Shown: positions 34,398-43,193, counted from the first letter of the stretch. The stretch is 64,000 bases of DNA from Martelella lutilitoris (GCF_016598595.1 NZ_CP066786.1:4050001-4114000), one strand, 5' to 3'. Translations and numbers: made by a program. Notes: generated from the sequence alone by a model not told the origin.

Positions 34398-36892
34398 TGG
34401 CCCAAAATGCACAAGACGGCGCGATGCGCCGGCCCCTGACCAACGGTTCGCCGGTCTGCTACTGGCACATATCGGCGATCGCCGAAGCGGAATACAACGT
34501 GCCCGACACCACCATGTCGGGCCATATGGATGCGCAGTTCTTCCTTACCAAGGAAAAGAACTTCATCCCGCACGAATATCCCTGCCGCACGCAGTTCGTC
34601 AGCGAGCGGCGCGGCAAACGGCCCGTGATCGTCGAAAAACAGGAACCAAGCCGCATCTGGACGCCGTTCGGCTCGCCGCGCGTCGACCTGTCCGGTTTCT
34701 GGTTCCGGGCCACCACGGTCTCCGCATGGGCGGAAACCCGGATCGAGGCGAAGGCGGCAGGAACGGCGAGGCTCAAGCTCAGCTGCTGCGGCGGCGCCAT
34801 CCTCTTCGTCAACGGCGAAGAGGCAGGTTTCATGAGCGTCTACCAGCGCAATTTCGAAACCGAGCAGGCGTTCGAGGTCGAACTGAAGGCCGGCCTGAAC
34901 GAGATTGCCGTGTTCTTCGATGATCTCGCCGAACGCGACGCCCGCTATTTCTTCGAACTCGACTATTGCGACGGGCCGGAGGCCGCTGTCTCTCTCGATG
35001 TGCCTTGCGAAAGCGGACCTGCCGACGAGATCGAAAACATGCTGGACACCATGCATTTCGAGCAGCCGGCCTATTCCTCGGGAACTGTCGCCTTTCATTG
35101 CCCGCAGACCGTCAGCCGCGACCTCGATGTCGAAATCATGGTCGCGGGCGATTTTCTCGCCGAAGAGCACGACACATTTACGACCCGCCTGCCCGCCGGT
35201 TCCGCGCGACTGGTCGTCGGCGACGTGTCGTCGTTCCACAGCGATTTTCGCCATTTCGACGTGCGCCTCAGCGCCGGCGGCCTGACGCTTTCGCGGCCGT
35301 TCACAGTCGAGATCGCACGCTGCGAGGACCAGGGCGAGCCGCCCGAAAGCCTCGACGCCCGCATCGACGAAGCGCTCCGCCATGTCGCCGAGAATGGTTA
35401 TGCGGATGCGATTTCGGCGCTGGCGCGGCTCGGGCTTGGCCAGGGCGATGCCCGCACCGAAGCGATGATTTCCGTTTCGCTGCCGAAGATCGAGAACTGC
35501 CACGACTGCGCCGATTTCCACCTCGTACCGCTGCTGTTCGGGCGGATCCGCTATGGCGATCTTCTGTCGGAAGAGATCCGGGCGCGGATCGACGCGGCTA
35601 CACTCAACTTCCGCTACTGGCTGGATGAGCCCGGCAATGACGTGCAGTGGTATTATTCGGAAAACCACGCGCTGCTGTTCCACACCGCCGCCTATCTGGC
35701 CGGGCATTTTCATGCGGACAAGACGTTCGTTCGCGCCAATGTGACGGGGGCCGAACAATCCGCACGTGGCGCGGCACGGCTGAGGGACTGGTTCGACCAT
35801 TTCGAAAAATGGGAAATGGCCGAATTCAACTCGGTTCCCTATTTCCCGATCGACCTCAAGGGCCTGACGACGCTCTACGCCCTTGCCCATGACGAGGATA
35901 TCCGCGCCCGCGCCGGCAAGGCGATCCTGCGGCTGATCTCTGTGGTTGCCGCCTCCGCCCATCACGGCACGCTGACCGCCGCCCAGGGCCGCTCCTACGA
36001 GCACACGCTGATGGCCGCGCGCACGAGCGAGCTTTCCGCGATCGCGCGGGTGCTGTGGTCACGCGGATATTTCGGCCGCACCTTCCAGACGCTTCCGCAA
36101 TTCCTGCTCTGCCTGCGCGATTTCGACCTCGTCATCCCGGAAGGCAATGGCGACACTGCCTGCATGTCCGGCGCGGGCGGCCAGGAATGGACGTTCTCGC
36201 AAGGCGAAAACCGGTTTGCCCATCTCTACCACTACAAGACCGCGGAAACGGCTATGGGGTCGCTTGCCCGCTATCGCTGGGGCGAATGGGGCTATCAGGA
36301 AACCGTGCTGCAACTGCGGATCGGCCGCAATCCCGATGCGCAGATCTGGGTGAACCATCCCGGCGAGGTGATCCATTGCGGTTTCGGCAGGCCCTCCTAC
36401 TGGGGCGGTTGCGGCGCGCTGCCGCGTGTTCACCAGTACCGCAATCTGGCCGTGGTTCTGTTCGAAACCCATGAGGGACAACCGGATTTCAGCCACATCT
36501 GGTTCCCCGCACGGGCTTTTGACGAAACCATGGACGGCACGCACTTTGCCTGCGCGCGCTCCGGGCATGGCCTTGTCATGGCAACCGGCACGACGCCGCT
36601 CCTGCCGGTGACGACCGGCCCGACAGCGGGCATGGAAATCCGCCAGAACGGGCGCAAGACCGCCTGGCTGTTCCGGCTGGCCGACAGCGGAGAGGTCGAA
36701 GGCGGGCTTGCCGGCTTCTGTCAGCGTTTCGAAGCCCTGACCTACGCCCTTGCCGAAGACGGGACCATCACCGTCGACGATCCGGATTATGGCGCGGTCG
36801 CCTTCGGACCGGATGGCACGATTGCGGCGGAGGGGCGCAGCCTTAACCCCGCCGACTGGACGATCGAGGGCGCGATCCGCCGCTTCGACTAG
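34397..36892 (+). CDS. Unrecognised large cytoplasmic protein, probable carbohydrate-active enzyme
   Basis: 831 residues without a signal peptide. Residues about 100-200 look like a jelly-roll accessory domain (ARLKLSCCGGAILFVNGEEAGF, then ELKAGLNEIAVFFDDLAERD), as in GH78 enzymes. Residues about 310-600 are helical and resemble an (alpha/alpha) toroid, with DVQWYYSENHALLFHTAAYL, EWxMAEFNSVPYFP and QGRSYEHTL. The C-terminal quarter is beta-rich (GGQEWTFSQGENRFAHLYHY, GFGRPSYWGGCGALPRVHQY). No family was assigned. It overlaps the kduI stop (TGATG; an in-frame GTG at 34394 is an alternative), so it belongs to the uronate operon and probably acts on an intracellular uronic-acid oligosaccharide (inference). 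Confidence 0.75.
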   Translation: MAQNAQDGAMRRPLTNGSPVCYWHISAIAEAEYNVPDTTMSGHMDAQFFLTKEKNFIPHEYPCRTQFVSERRGKRPVIVEKQEPSRIWTPFGSPRVDLSGFWFRATTVSAWAETRIEAKAAGTARLKLSCCGGAILFVNGEEAGFMSVYQRNFETEQAFEVELKAGLNEIAVFFDDLAERDARYFFELDYCDGPEAAVSLDVPCESGPADEIENMLDTMHFEQPAYSSGTVAFHCPQTVSRDLDVEIMVAGDFLAEEHDTFTTRLPAGSARLVVGDVSSFHSDFRHFDVRLSAGGLTLSRPFTVEIARCEDQGEPPESLDARIDEALRHVAENGYADAISALARLGLGQGDARTEAMISVSLPKIENCHDCADFHLVPLLFGRIRYGDLLSEEIRARIDAATLNFRYWLDEPGNDVQWYYSENHALLFHTAAYLAGHFHADKTFVRANVTGAEQSARGAARLRDWFDHFEKWEMAEFNSVPYFPIDLKGLTTLYALAHDEDIRARAGKAILRLISVVAASAHHGTLTAAQGRSYEHTLMAARTSELSAIARVLWSRGYFGRTFQTLPQFLLCLRDFDLVIPEGNGDTACMSGAGGQEWTFSQGENRFAHLYHYKTAETAMGSLARYRWGEWGYQETVLQLRIGRNPDAQIWVNHPGEVIHCGFGRPSYWGGCGALPRVHQYRNLAVVLFETHEGQPDFSHIWFPARAFDETMDGTHFACARSGHGLVMATGTTPLLPVTTGPTAGMEIRQNGRKTAWLFRLADSGEVEGGLAGFCQRFEALTYALAEDGTITVDDPDYGAVAFGPDGTIAAEGRSLNPADWTIEGAIRRFD

Positions 36893-36901
36893 GCGGTTCG
36901 A

Positions 36902-36937
36902 AAAATGCCGGCGGCGGCGCTCTCAGCATCCGCCGGC
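36902..36937 (-). terminator. Terminator for the LacI gene
   Basis: Read on the minus strand, GCCGGCGG and CCGCCGGC pair around a 15-base loop, followed by ATTTTTCG. It lies between the convergent 831-residue gene and the LacI gene. Confidence 0.5.
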
Positions 36938-36951
36938 GCGCTCTTCTGGCC

Positions 36952-37983
36952 TCAGCCCTCGCCATCCTTCGCACGCGCCGTCGACCCGCGTTCGGTCAGC
37001 GAACAGGACAGTTCCGTGCGGCGCGACAGGAAGGGTTCGTTGTCAAGAAGGTCGCGCATCATGTCCAGCGCCGCCGCTCCCATCTCCTGCATCGGGATCT
37101 GAACCGTGGTCAGCGGCGGATCGAGGAAGTCGCTTTGCGGCAGGCCGTCTATCCCCATCACCGAAACATCGTCTGGAACAGACAGGCCGAGTTCGCGCAA
37201 ACCGAAAATGGCGCCGGCCGCAAGGCTGTCGCCGGCCGCGAGAACCGCCGTGAAGGCGTTGCCCTTTTCTCCGACATGGCGGCGCATCGCCTCGATCGCA
37301 GCCTCCGGCGTCCAGTCGGTCGCATCGACCACGAGATCGCGCCAGTGGACGCCCTCGATCGTCTCGATCTCGTCGCGCCAGCCTTCAAGACGCCGCAGGA
37401 TGGTGCGCCGGCCGGGGCGGGCGAGAAACAGGATGCGGGAATGACCGAGCGATTTCAGGTAGCGCGTGGCAAGGGCTGCGGCCGCGCGATTGTGCGGCGC
37501 GATGCTCGACAGCCGCATCAGCGGGTCGTCGCCATTGACCAGCAGAACGGGCTTGCGGAACGCGCGCGCCGGCACCAGCATCTCATCCTCATCGATGGTC
37601 AGCATCAGCACACCGGCGATTTCGGGATCATCGGCAGCCTCGTCCAGCATGCGGCGCTCATCGTCCGCGTTCGAAATCGCCTTCGTCGACAAAGACAGGC
37701 CGAGAACCTCGGCGCGTTCGCGCATGCCCTCCAGTACGAATGCCGTGAACTGGTTGCGCTGATAGTCGATCATGGCGCTGGCGCTGGCCGCGACAACGAC
37801 CTTCATGCCGGCAATCGACATGGGCACGTGATAGTTCTGGGACTTGGCGGCCTGAAGGATTTTCTCCCTCAGCTCCGGCCTGACCCCCGGCGTTCCCGAC
37901 AACGCCCGCGACGCGGTGGATGGCGAGACGCCGCAATAACGCGCCAGGTCGCTCAGCCGTAGACGTCTGCTTTCCTTTTTCAT
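36952..37983 (-). CDS. LacI family transcriptional regulator of the uronate cluster
   Basis: 343 residues. The N-terminal LacI helix-turn-helix is RLSDLARYCGVSPSTASRALSG (about 9-30), followed by a periplasmic-binding-protein-like effector domain (VVVAASASAMIDYQ, DDVSVMGIDGLPQSDFLDPPLTTV). The start at 37983 follows GGAGG. It is divergent from the TRAP membrane genes, and operator site 3 lies between, but that site lacks the central CG usual for LacI operators, so another factor may bind there. Confidence 0.92.
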   Translation of the reverse strand: MKKESRRLRLSDLARYCGVSPSTASRALSGTPGVRPELREKILQAAKSQNYHVPMSIAGMKVVVAASASAMIDYQRNQFTAFVLEGMRERAEVLGLSLSTKAISNADDERRMLDEAADDPEIAGVLMLTIDEDEMLVPARAFRKPVLLVNGDDPLMRLSSIAPHNRAAAALATRYLKSLGHSRILFLARPGRRTILRRLEGWRDEIETIEGVHWRDLVVDATDWTPEAAIEAMRRHVGEKGNAFTAVLAAGDSLAAGAIFGLRELGLSVPDDVSVMGIDGLPQSDFLDPPLTTVQIPMQEMGAAALDMMRDLLDNEPFLSRRTELSCSLTERGSTARAKDGEG

Positions 37984-38006
37984 CTGCAATCCTCCGTTTG
38001 ACACAG

Positions 38007-38055
38007 TATGAAATATTCTTTCATATGGCGCAATCTTTTTTCATGATGCATGATA
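38007..38055. promoter_or_regulatory. KdgR-box-like operator, site 3 (LacI / TRAP divergent region)
   Basis: Dyad TATGAAA-TATTC-TTTCATA (38007-38025), then TCATGATGCATGATA at 38041-38055. Apart from the flanks it matches site 2, with the same 32-bp step from TGAAA to TCATG. It lies 24 bp upstream of the LacI start and about 105 bp upstream of the small TRAP permease gene. Confidence 0.75.
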
Positions 38056-38159
38056 TCATCAAAGCGACCGTGCGGGGAGGACACCTTTGCGGCCGCACCA
38101 GAAGAACAGTCCCGAACGACGCCGCTCCGCCTCCGTCGTGGAGGACATGGAGGACATCC

Positions 38160-38663
38160 ATGATAGACAAAACAAAACATGCTCTGGAGAGCGCCCTGCT
38201 TTACCTGACCTCTGCCATGCTCGCGATCATGGCCGGACTGATGCTATGGCAGGTTTTCACCCGCTATGTGCTTGCGTCTCCGGCGCTCTACACCGAAGAA
38301 CTTCTCCGCTTCATGATGATCTGGATGGCCTTTCTCGGATCGGCATATGCCTTCGGCACCCGCCAGCACCTGTCGCTTGTCTTTGTCATCGAGGCGCTCA
38401 GCGGGCGCAAGAAGCTGATCCTGATGCTGATCAACGACACCGTCGTTCTGGTGTTTTCGGCGTTCATCCTGTTTCTCGGCGGCATAAAGGCCGTCACATC
38501 CTCGATGACGCAGTTTTCGCCGATCATGCGCATTCCCATCGGCGAGGTCTACCTGATCATGCCGATCGCCGCCGTGCTGATCTTTATCCTTCAATCGCTG
38601 AACATGATCATTCTCATCCGCGACAGCAACCGGGCAGCCCTCAAGCCGGTCGGGAGCCTCTGA
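38160..38663 (+). CDS. TRAP transporter small permease (DctQ), uronate system
   Basis: 167 residues with four membrane helices: LMLWQVFTRYVLASPALYTEELLRF, then SAYAFGTRQHLSLVFVIEAL. The ATG at 38160 has GGAGGA upstream. It precedes the large permease by 1 bp. With the binding protein at 30393 it likely makes one uronate TRAP system, since all three parts share the same operator type. Confidence 0.9.
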   Translation: MIDKTKHALESALLYLTSAMLAIMAGLMLWQVFTRYVLASPALYTEELLRFMMIWMAFLGSAYAFGTRQHLSLVFVIEALSGRKKLILMLINDTVVLVFSAFILFLGGIKAVTSSMTQFSPIMRIPIGEVYLIMPIAAVLIFILQSLNMIILIRDSNRAALKPVGSL

Positions 38664-38664
38664 C

Positions 38665-39987
38665 ATGGACTTTATCTTCGACTATGTGGACGAGACGGTT
38701 TTCGCGTCCGTCCTGCTCTTCGGCCTGTTCTTCCTGATGCTGGCCCAGGGCATTGCCATTTCCGTGGCGATCGCCGTGTCCTCCATTCTGACCGGCCTGT
38801 TCTTCCTGCCGCCAAGCGTCGCCTTCTTTGTCGCCACCCAGAAGATGTTTGCAGGCGTCGATTCGTTCACGCTGCTGGCAATCCCCTTCTTCATTCTTGC
38901 CGGCAACATCATGAACAAGGGCGGCATCGCCATCCGGCTGGTGAACCTCGCCAAGCTGATCGGCGGACGCCTGCCGGGCTCGCTTGCGCACACCAATGTG
39001 ATCGCCAACATGCTGTTCGGTTCGATCTCGGGCTCGGCGATCGCTGCGGCCGCCGCCGTCGGCGGAACCATGGCGCCATTGCAGAAGAAAGAGGGCTATG
39101 ACCCGACATTTTCGGCCGCCGTCAACATTGCCTCGGCGCCCTCCGGCATCCTGATCCCGCCGAGCGGCCCGCTGATCCTGTTCTCGCTGGTCTCCGGCGG
39201 CACCTCAATCTCGGCTCTCTTTATCGGCGGCTATGTGCCCGGCCTGCTCATGGGTCTTTCGGTGATGATCGTCGCCGGCATCATCGCCAAGCGCCGGAAG
39301 TTTCCGGTGTCGGAAATCCCCGGCCTCGGCGAAGCGGCGAAGATCGTCTGGCAGGCCCTGCCGCCGCTGCTGATGGTCGTGGTCGTGATCGGCGGCATCG
39401 TCATCGGCGCCTTTACGGCAACCGAGGGTGCAGCCGTCGCCGTTCTCTACTCCTTCGTTCTGTCGCTGATCTACCGGCTTGCCACGTGGCGGGAATATGT
39501 CGACGTCCTGAAGAGCTCCATGGTCACCAGCGCCGTCATCCTGTTCCTGATCGCCGCCTCCGGCGTGATGTCCTATGTGATGACGATCACCGGCATTCCG
39601 GACGCGATCGCCGAGGCGCTTTTGACCTTCGAAAACCCGATCGTGATCCTGCTGATCATGAATATCTGCCTGCTGATCATCGGCTTCTTCATGGACCTGA
39701 CGCCGGCAGTGCTGATCTTCACCCCGATCTTCCTGCCGATCGCGCGGGAAGTCGGCATGGACCCGGTACAGTTCGGCCTGATGATGATCTTCAACCTCGG
39801 CATCGGCTCAATGACGCCGCCGGTGGGCTCGGTGCTTTTCGTCGGATGCAGCATCGGCGGCGTGAGTATCGAAAAGGTGGCCAAACCTCTGTTGCCGTTC
39901 TTCATAACGCTGATGATCGCGCTGCTGATGATCACCTATATTCCGGCCCTCACCACAGGCCTGCCGCGCCTTCTCGGGCTAATGTAA
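38665..39987 (+). CDS. TRAP transporter large permease (DctM), uronate system
   Basis: 440 residues, about twelve membrane helices, DctM signatures: FTLLAIPFFILAGNIMNKGGIAIRLVNLA, LFGSISGSAIAAAAAVGGTM, IASAPSGILIPPSGPLILF and GSMTPPVGSVLFVGCSIGG. The translocation subunit of the second TRAP system. A terminator follows at 40018. Confidence 0.95.
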   Translation: MDFIFDYVDETVFASVLLFGLFFLMLAQGIAISVAIAVSSILTGLFFLPPSVAFFVATQKMFAGVDSFTLLAIPFFILAGNIMNKGGIAIRLVNLAKLIGGRLPGSLAHTNVIANMLFGSISGSAIAAAAAVGGTMAPLQKKEGYDPTFSAAVNIASAPSGILIPPSGPLILFSLVSGGTSISALFIGGYVPGLLMGLSVMIVAGIIAKRRKFPVSEIPGLGEAAKIVWQALPPLLMVVVVIGGIVIGAFTATEGAAVAVLYSFVLSLIYRLATWREYVDVLKSSMVTSAVILFLIAASGVMSYVMTITGIPDAIAEALLTFENPIVILLIMNICLLIIGFFMDLTPAVLIFTPIFLPIAREVGMDPVQFGLMMIFNLGIGSMTPPVGSVLFVGCSIGGVSIEKVAKPLLPFFITLMIALLMITYIPALTTGLPRLLGLM

Positions 39988-40017
39988 GGGTTGCCCCCTG
40001 CCGGGATGACACAATAG

Positions 40018-40050
40018 GCCGCGGCGTTCTGCGCCGCGGCTTCTCTTTTC
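40018..40050 (+). terminator. Terminator after the uronate TRAP permease
   Basis: GCCGCGGCG and CGCCGCGGC (9 bp, 5-base loop), then TTCTCTTTTCC. Confidence 0.75.
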
Positions 40051-40073
40051 CAGAAGGCGAAACCGCGCGCAAT

Positions 40074-40595
40074 TCAGGTCGTCCGCTCGCTGTGCGACCA
40101 GGCGGCATACTCGGCGTTGACCTTCTCCATATCGCTGTAAAGCCAAGCCATGCGGTCGAGGAACCAGAGCTTGAGCAGCATGGTCAGCGCCATGCCGGAA
40201 AGCGTGGCCCATAAATCGAGCCAGATCAGGCCGGCGATGAAGATGAGCCCGGAGACGGCCGAGAGCGCGTTCAGGATTGTCCCGGCGCGCTCATGACCGG
40301 CGGGAATGGCCACGCTTCCGCGCTTGAGCCAGACCCGTTCGCCGAAAATCCCGCGCGTCATCCAGCTATCCTTGCGTTTGGGCGGCGGGAAAATCCTGGG
40401 GTTCAGCCAGACCCAGGCAAGGGCCGCGATGGCGGGCAGGATGGCCCAGGGGCCGATCAGAACCCGGCTCCAGGCGGCAAGCGCGATCGCCGGCAGCACT
40501 GTCAGCCGGCTCCAGCCGCTCCACGGATTGGCGTGGCGCTGCCAGGTGCTGCCATCCATTCCCATCAGCTTTTCCGCATATTCGGCAAGTTTCAT
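40074..40595 (-). CDS. Hypothetical membrane protein (possibly DUF6653-like)
   Basis: 173 residues with hydrophobic stretches at about 32-65 and 108-145. It contains RHANPWSGWSRLTVLPAIAL and GERVWLKRG; the HANPWSxWxR motif recalls DUF6653, but this is from memory and unsure. The function is unknown. The start at 40595 follows GGGAGAG and overlaps the PAP2-like stop by 4 bp, so the two are cotranscribed. Confidence 0.65.
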   Translation of the reverse strand: MKLAEYAEKLMGMDGSTWQRHANPWSGWSRLTVLPAIALAAWSRVLIGPWAILPAIAALAWVWLNPRIFPPPKRKDSWMTRGIFGERVWLKRGSVAIPAGHERAGTILNALSAVSGLIFIAGLIWLDLWATLSGMALTMLLKLWFLDRMAWLYSDMEKVNAEYAAWSHSERTT

Positions 40596-41176
40596 CGGCC
40601 GATGCTCTCCCTGCTTGTACCCGCAGCCATCCTGTCGTCCTTTCGTTTGCGCGCCAGTCGTCGAAGCCGTCCAGTGGCCTTTCTGAAGCCGCGCTCGAAC
40701 AAGAGCGCCCAGAGCGCCCCGGCAAGAACCTGCCAGAGGTTATGCGAATCCGATTCGATGCGCGAGCCGCCGACAAAGAACGCCGCCAGTATGACCACTG
40801 TTTTCGTCACCGGCGATTTTTCGATGCAGGCATTGATGAGGCTGCTTGCGCCGAAGCTTGCCGCCGCCATATGGCCGGAAGGGAACCCGTGAAGGCTCCC
40901 CGAGGGGCGGATATTGATCCGGGCGCCGCCAAGCCCCCATTTCGCGAGGTGCACCGTGCCGAGCATCGCCAGAAAGCGCGCGGCATAGTCTCCGCCGCCC
41001 CCGGTCGCGATCCGGCAACCGAAGGCGGCGACCGGAAGCCCGATCTGCAGGTTGTCGCCGTAGCTTTCGACCGTTTTCTGCGAGAGGCAAAGCGACAGCG
41101 CCAGAACGGCGATGACGAGGATGTTTCTGTAATGGAGTAGGCCTTGCTTCAAATGTCCAATCCGTGACTGTTTCAA
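40592..41176 (-). CDS. PAP2-like phosphatase superfamily membrane protein
   Basis: About 194 residues, several membrane helices. PAP2 motifs: KWGLGGARINIRP (motif 1), GFPSGHMAAASFG (motif 2) and SRIESDSHNLWQ (motif 3). Motif 3 keeps Arg and His but has Gln where the family usually has Asp. Likely substrates are lipid phosphates or diphosphates at the membrane. The apparent start is a TTG at 41176 without a clear ribosome site, so the N-terminus is uncertain by a few residues. Confidence 0.75.
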   Translation of the reverse strand: MKQSRIGHLKQGLLHYRNILVIAVLALSLCLSQKTVESYGDNLQIGLPVAAFGCRIATGGGGDYAARFLAMLGTVHLAKWGLGGARINIRPSGSLHGFPSGHMAAASFGASSLINACIEKSPVTKTVVILAAFFVGGSRIESDSHNLWQVLAGALWALLFERGFRKATGRLRRLARKRKDDRMAAGTSRESIGR

Positions 41177-41338
41177 TCACGGATGCGCTAGGACGCAGAC
41201 GCCGTCGCGTCGTCCTGTCCGGCAGGCGAGGACACCGGAGAAGCCGGAATTTGCGGTTATCGGCTGGCTCCGCTAGATGTGGGCTTTCAGGAGGTTGTCC
41301 TTTCGGACGCACAAAGGACGCTCTAACCTATTGAATCT

Positions 41339-41391
41339 ACGCATCGTGCTTTCCGAAAATCGATTCCGATTTTGGGGCCGATGCGCTAGAA
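41339..41391. repeat. Dispersed palindromic repeat (GCATCG...CGATGC type)
   Basis: Outer arms GCATCG (41341-41346) and CGATGC (41379-41384), inner arms CCGAAAATCG and CGATTTTGGG with one mismatch. I recognise GCATCGTGCTTTCCGAAAAT with GCCGATGCGCTAG as a common rhizobial intergenic repeat (from memory). It falls before the AraC-type gene and creates a misleading upstream extension of its reading frame. Confidence 0.6.
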
Positions 41392-41429
41392 AGATCTCTC
41401 AAAGACCGAAACAAACGCCGACACCACCC

Positions 41430-42617
41430 TTGATCGACCAGTTCGAAACCATTGCCGATACGGCGCTGCCGGTCATCGCGCTCTATTCGGCCGTGCTGGC
41501 CTTTGGCCAGACGCGGTTTCACACAAGCTCCCGGCTGCTCGGATGCCTGTTCCTGCTGGTCTTCATCATCTCGCCCCTGCCCTTACGTTTCGACGAGAAC
41601 ACGCTTGCGGGACATGTCTATTCCTCGCTGGTGTGGGGGCTGTTCGCGCCGGCAAGCACATTGCTGGCGCCGCTCTTTTATTTCTATGTTCTGGCGCTGA
41701 CGCGGGAAGGGCCGCCCCGCAGACCGTCGATCCGGCATTTCATCCTGCCCGCCCTTGCCGCCGTCGCCGGGCTCGCCATGGCCCTGCTGCCGGTTGCAAC
41801 GCGCAACGGCCTGTTTTCCGCCGCCGAAACCGGAACGCCGCTGCCGGTGGCGCTTTCCGTTTTTGTCGTCATCTGGCGATTGCTCGGGCCGGCAACTTTT
41901 GCGCTTTGGCTGGTTTATGTCGTGCTGATGTACCGGAGGCTGACGGGCTACCGCAAGCGGCTCTGCGATCTCTATGCCAGCACCGAGCGGCTGGAGCTCT
42001 ACTGGATCAACTGGCTGATGGGCATGGTGGCCATCTACGCCCTGCTCAACCTCGTCGACGCCGCCCTTCTCGACCCCCTGGGCTGGACTGTTGTTCCGGT
42101 CGCCATCGACCGCCTGTGGTCGCTGTTGATTGTCATGGTTCTGGGCGTCTGGGGGCTACGCCAGCGACCGGGCCTTGTGCCGCCGGACGCAGCCCAGGCA
42201 AGGACAGGCGAAAGCGGCAAATATGAAAGAAGCGCGCTGTCACGCGAGATGCAGCAGCGGATCGCGGAGAAGCTCACCGCCGTCATGACGGACGAACGGC
42301 TCTACCGGGACGCCAATCTCTCGCTCTGGTCTTTGTCTCAGCATATCGGCGTTGCGCCCAATTATATTTCGCAGACGCTGAGCGAAACGCTTGGCCAGTC
42401 CTTCTACGCATTTGTCAACGGCCACCGCATCGGCGCGGCCAAGAGGCTTCTGGTTTCCGAAACGCAAACGGTTCTCGAGATCGCCTATGATGTGGGCTTT
42501 AACTCCAAGTCCGCTTTCTACACCTCGTTCCGGCGCATGACCGGACAAACGCCTGCGGCCTTCCGCAAATCGCAGAGAACGGACGACGGCGCAGACCCGA
42601 GCGGCACCTCGGGCTAA
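41430..42617 (+). CDS. Membrane-anchored AraC family transcriptional regulator
   Basis: About 395 residues. The N-terminal half has about seven hydrophobic helices (VIALYSAVLAFGQ, LLGCLFLLVFIISPLPL, LVWGLFAPASTLLAPLFYFYV, FALWLVYVVLMY and others). The C-terminus is an AraC helix-turn-helix pair (NLSLWSLSQHIGVAPNYISQ, VLEIAYDVGFNSKSAFYTSF, TGQTPAAFRKSQ). The frame is open back to 41277 through a repeat, so I place the start at the TTG at 41430; no good ribosome site is visible and this is uncertain. Its targets are unknown. Confidence 0.8.
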   Translation: MIDQFETIADTALPVIALYSAVLAFGQTRFHTSSRLLGCLFLLVFIISPLPLRFDENTLAGHVYSSLVWGLFAPASTLLAPLFYFYVLALTREGPPRRPSIRHFILPALAAVAGLAMALLPVATRNGLFSAAETGTPLPVALSVFVVIWRLLGPATFALWLVYVVLMYRRLTGYRKRLCDLYASTERLELYWINWLMGMVAIYALLNLVDAALLDPLGWTVVPVAIDRLWSLLIVMVLGVWGLRQRPGLVPPDAAQARTGESGKYERSALSREMQQRIAEKLTAVMTDERLYRDANLSLWSLSQHIGVAPNYISQTLSETLGQSFYAFVNGHRIGAAKRLLVSETQTVLEIAYDVGFNSKSAFYTSFRRMTGQTPAAFRKSQRTDDGADPSGTSG

Positions 42618-42638
42618 AACTGTCGGCCTGCCTTTTCT

Positions 42639-43193
42639 TCAATCGCGGGAAGCGGAAACGCCGCGCCGGCGTTGCACAGCCCAGAGAACCAGGAAAACGA
42701 GGACGAGCCCGTAACCGGCGCTGTCGAAGACGGACTTGGCCATCGTCAACCGGCTGGCGGTCTCGACCTGTTCGGGCTGGAGGATTGCCGGCCCGGCGAA
42801 AAGCATGGCCCTGACGGCGGCGTTTTCCAGATAGTCGAACACCATCCCGATCACCGGTATTGCGGCAAAGCAAAGTTTCCAGAACCGGGTGAAGGGCACA
42901 AGCCGATAGAGCGCAAGACCAAGCCCAAGCGCAAGCGCTGCCGGAAAGACAAGATCGAGATGCTGCTGCGGACCGAGATAAAGCGCCCGCCCGTTCTCCG
43001 ACAGCGCCGACAGGAAGGCTTTCGCTTCGCCGAACGTATAGCCGCCCGGCCGCATATCGAAAGGCGGGAGGCCGCCAGCGGCCCGGCTGATCGCCGGCAA
43101 CGTCCAGAGCGTCATGGTTGCGTAAAGACAGGCCGCAATCGCCAGGGCTGCCCAGGCCGTCATACTGATGCGTTTCATGGTGTCTGCCTTCAT
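42639..43193 (-). CDS. Hypothetical four-helix membrane protein
   Basis: 184 residues with four hydrophobic segments: about 11-35, 80-97, 105-120 and 158-175. Between the first two is a polar loop with RPGGYTFGEAKAFLSALSENGRA. No family was recognised. The frame is open to 43478, but that part overlaps the GH13 gene, so the start at 43193 (or 43178) is preferred. It converges with the AraC-type gene, 21 bp apart. Confidence 0.6.
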   Translation of the reverse strand: MKADTMKRISMTAWAALAIAACLYATMTLWTLPAISRAAGGLPPFDMRPGGYTFGEAKAFLSALSENGRALYLGPQQHLDLVFPAALALGLGLALYRLVPFTRFWKLCFAAIPVIGMVFDYLENAAVRAMLFAGPAILQPEQVETASRLTMAKSVFDSAGYGLVLVFLVLWAVQRRRGVSASRD

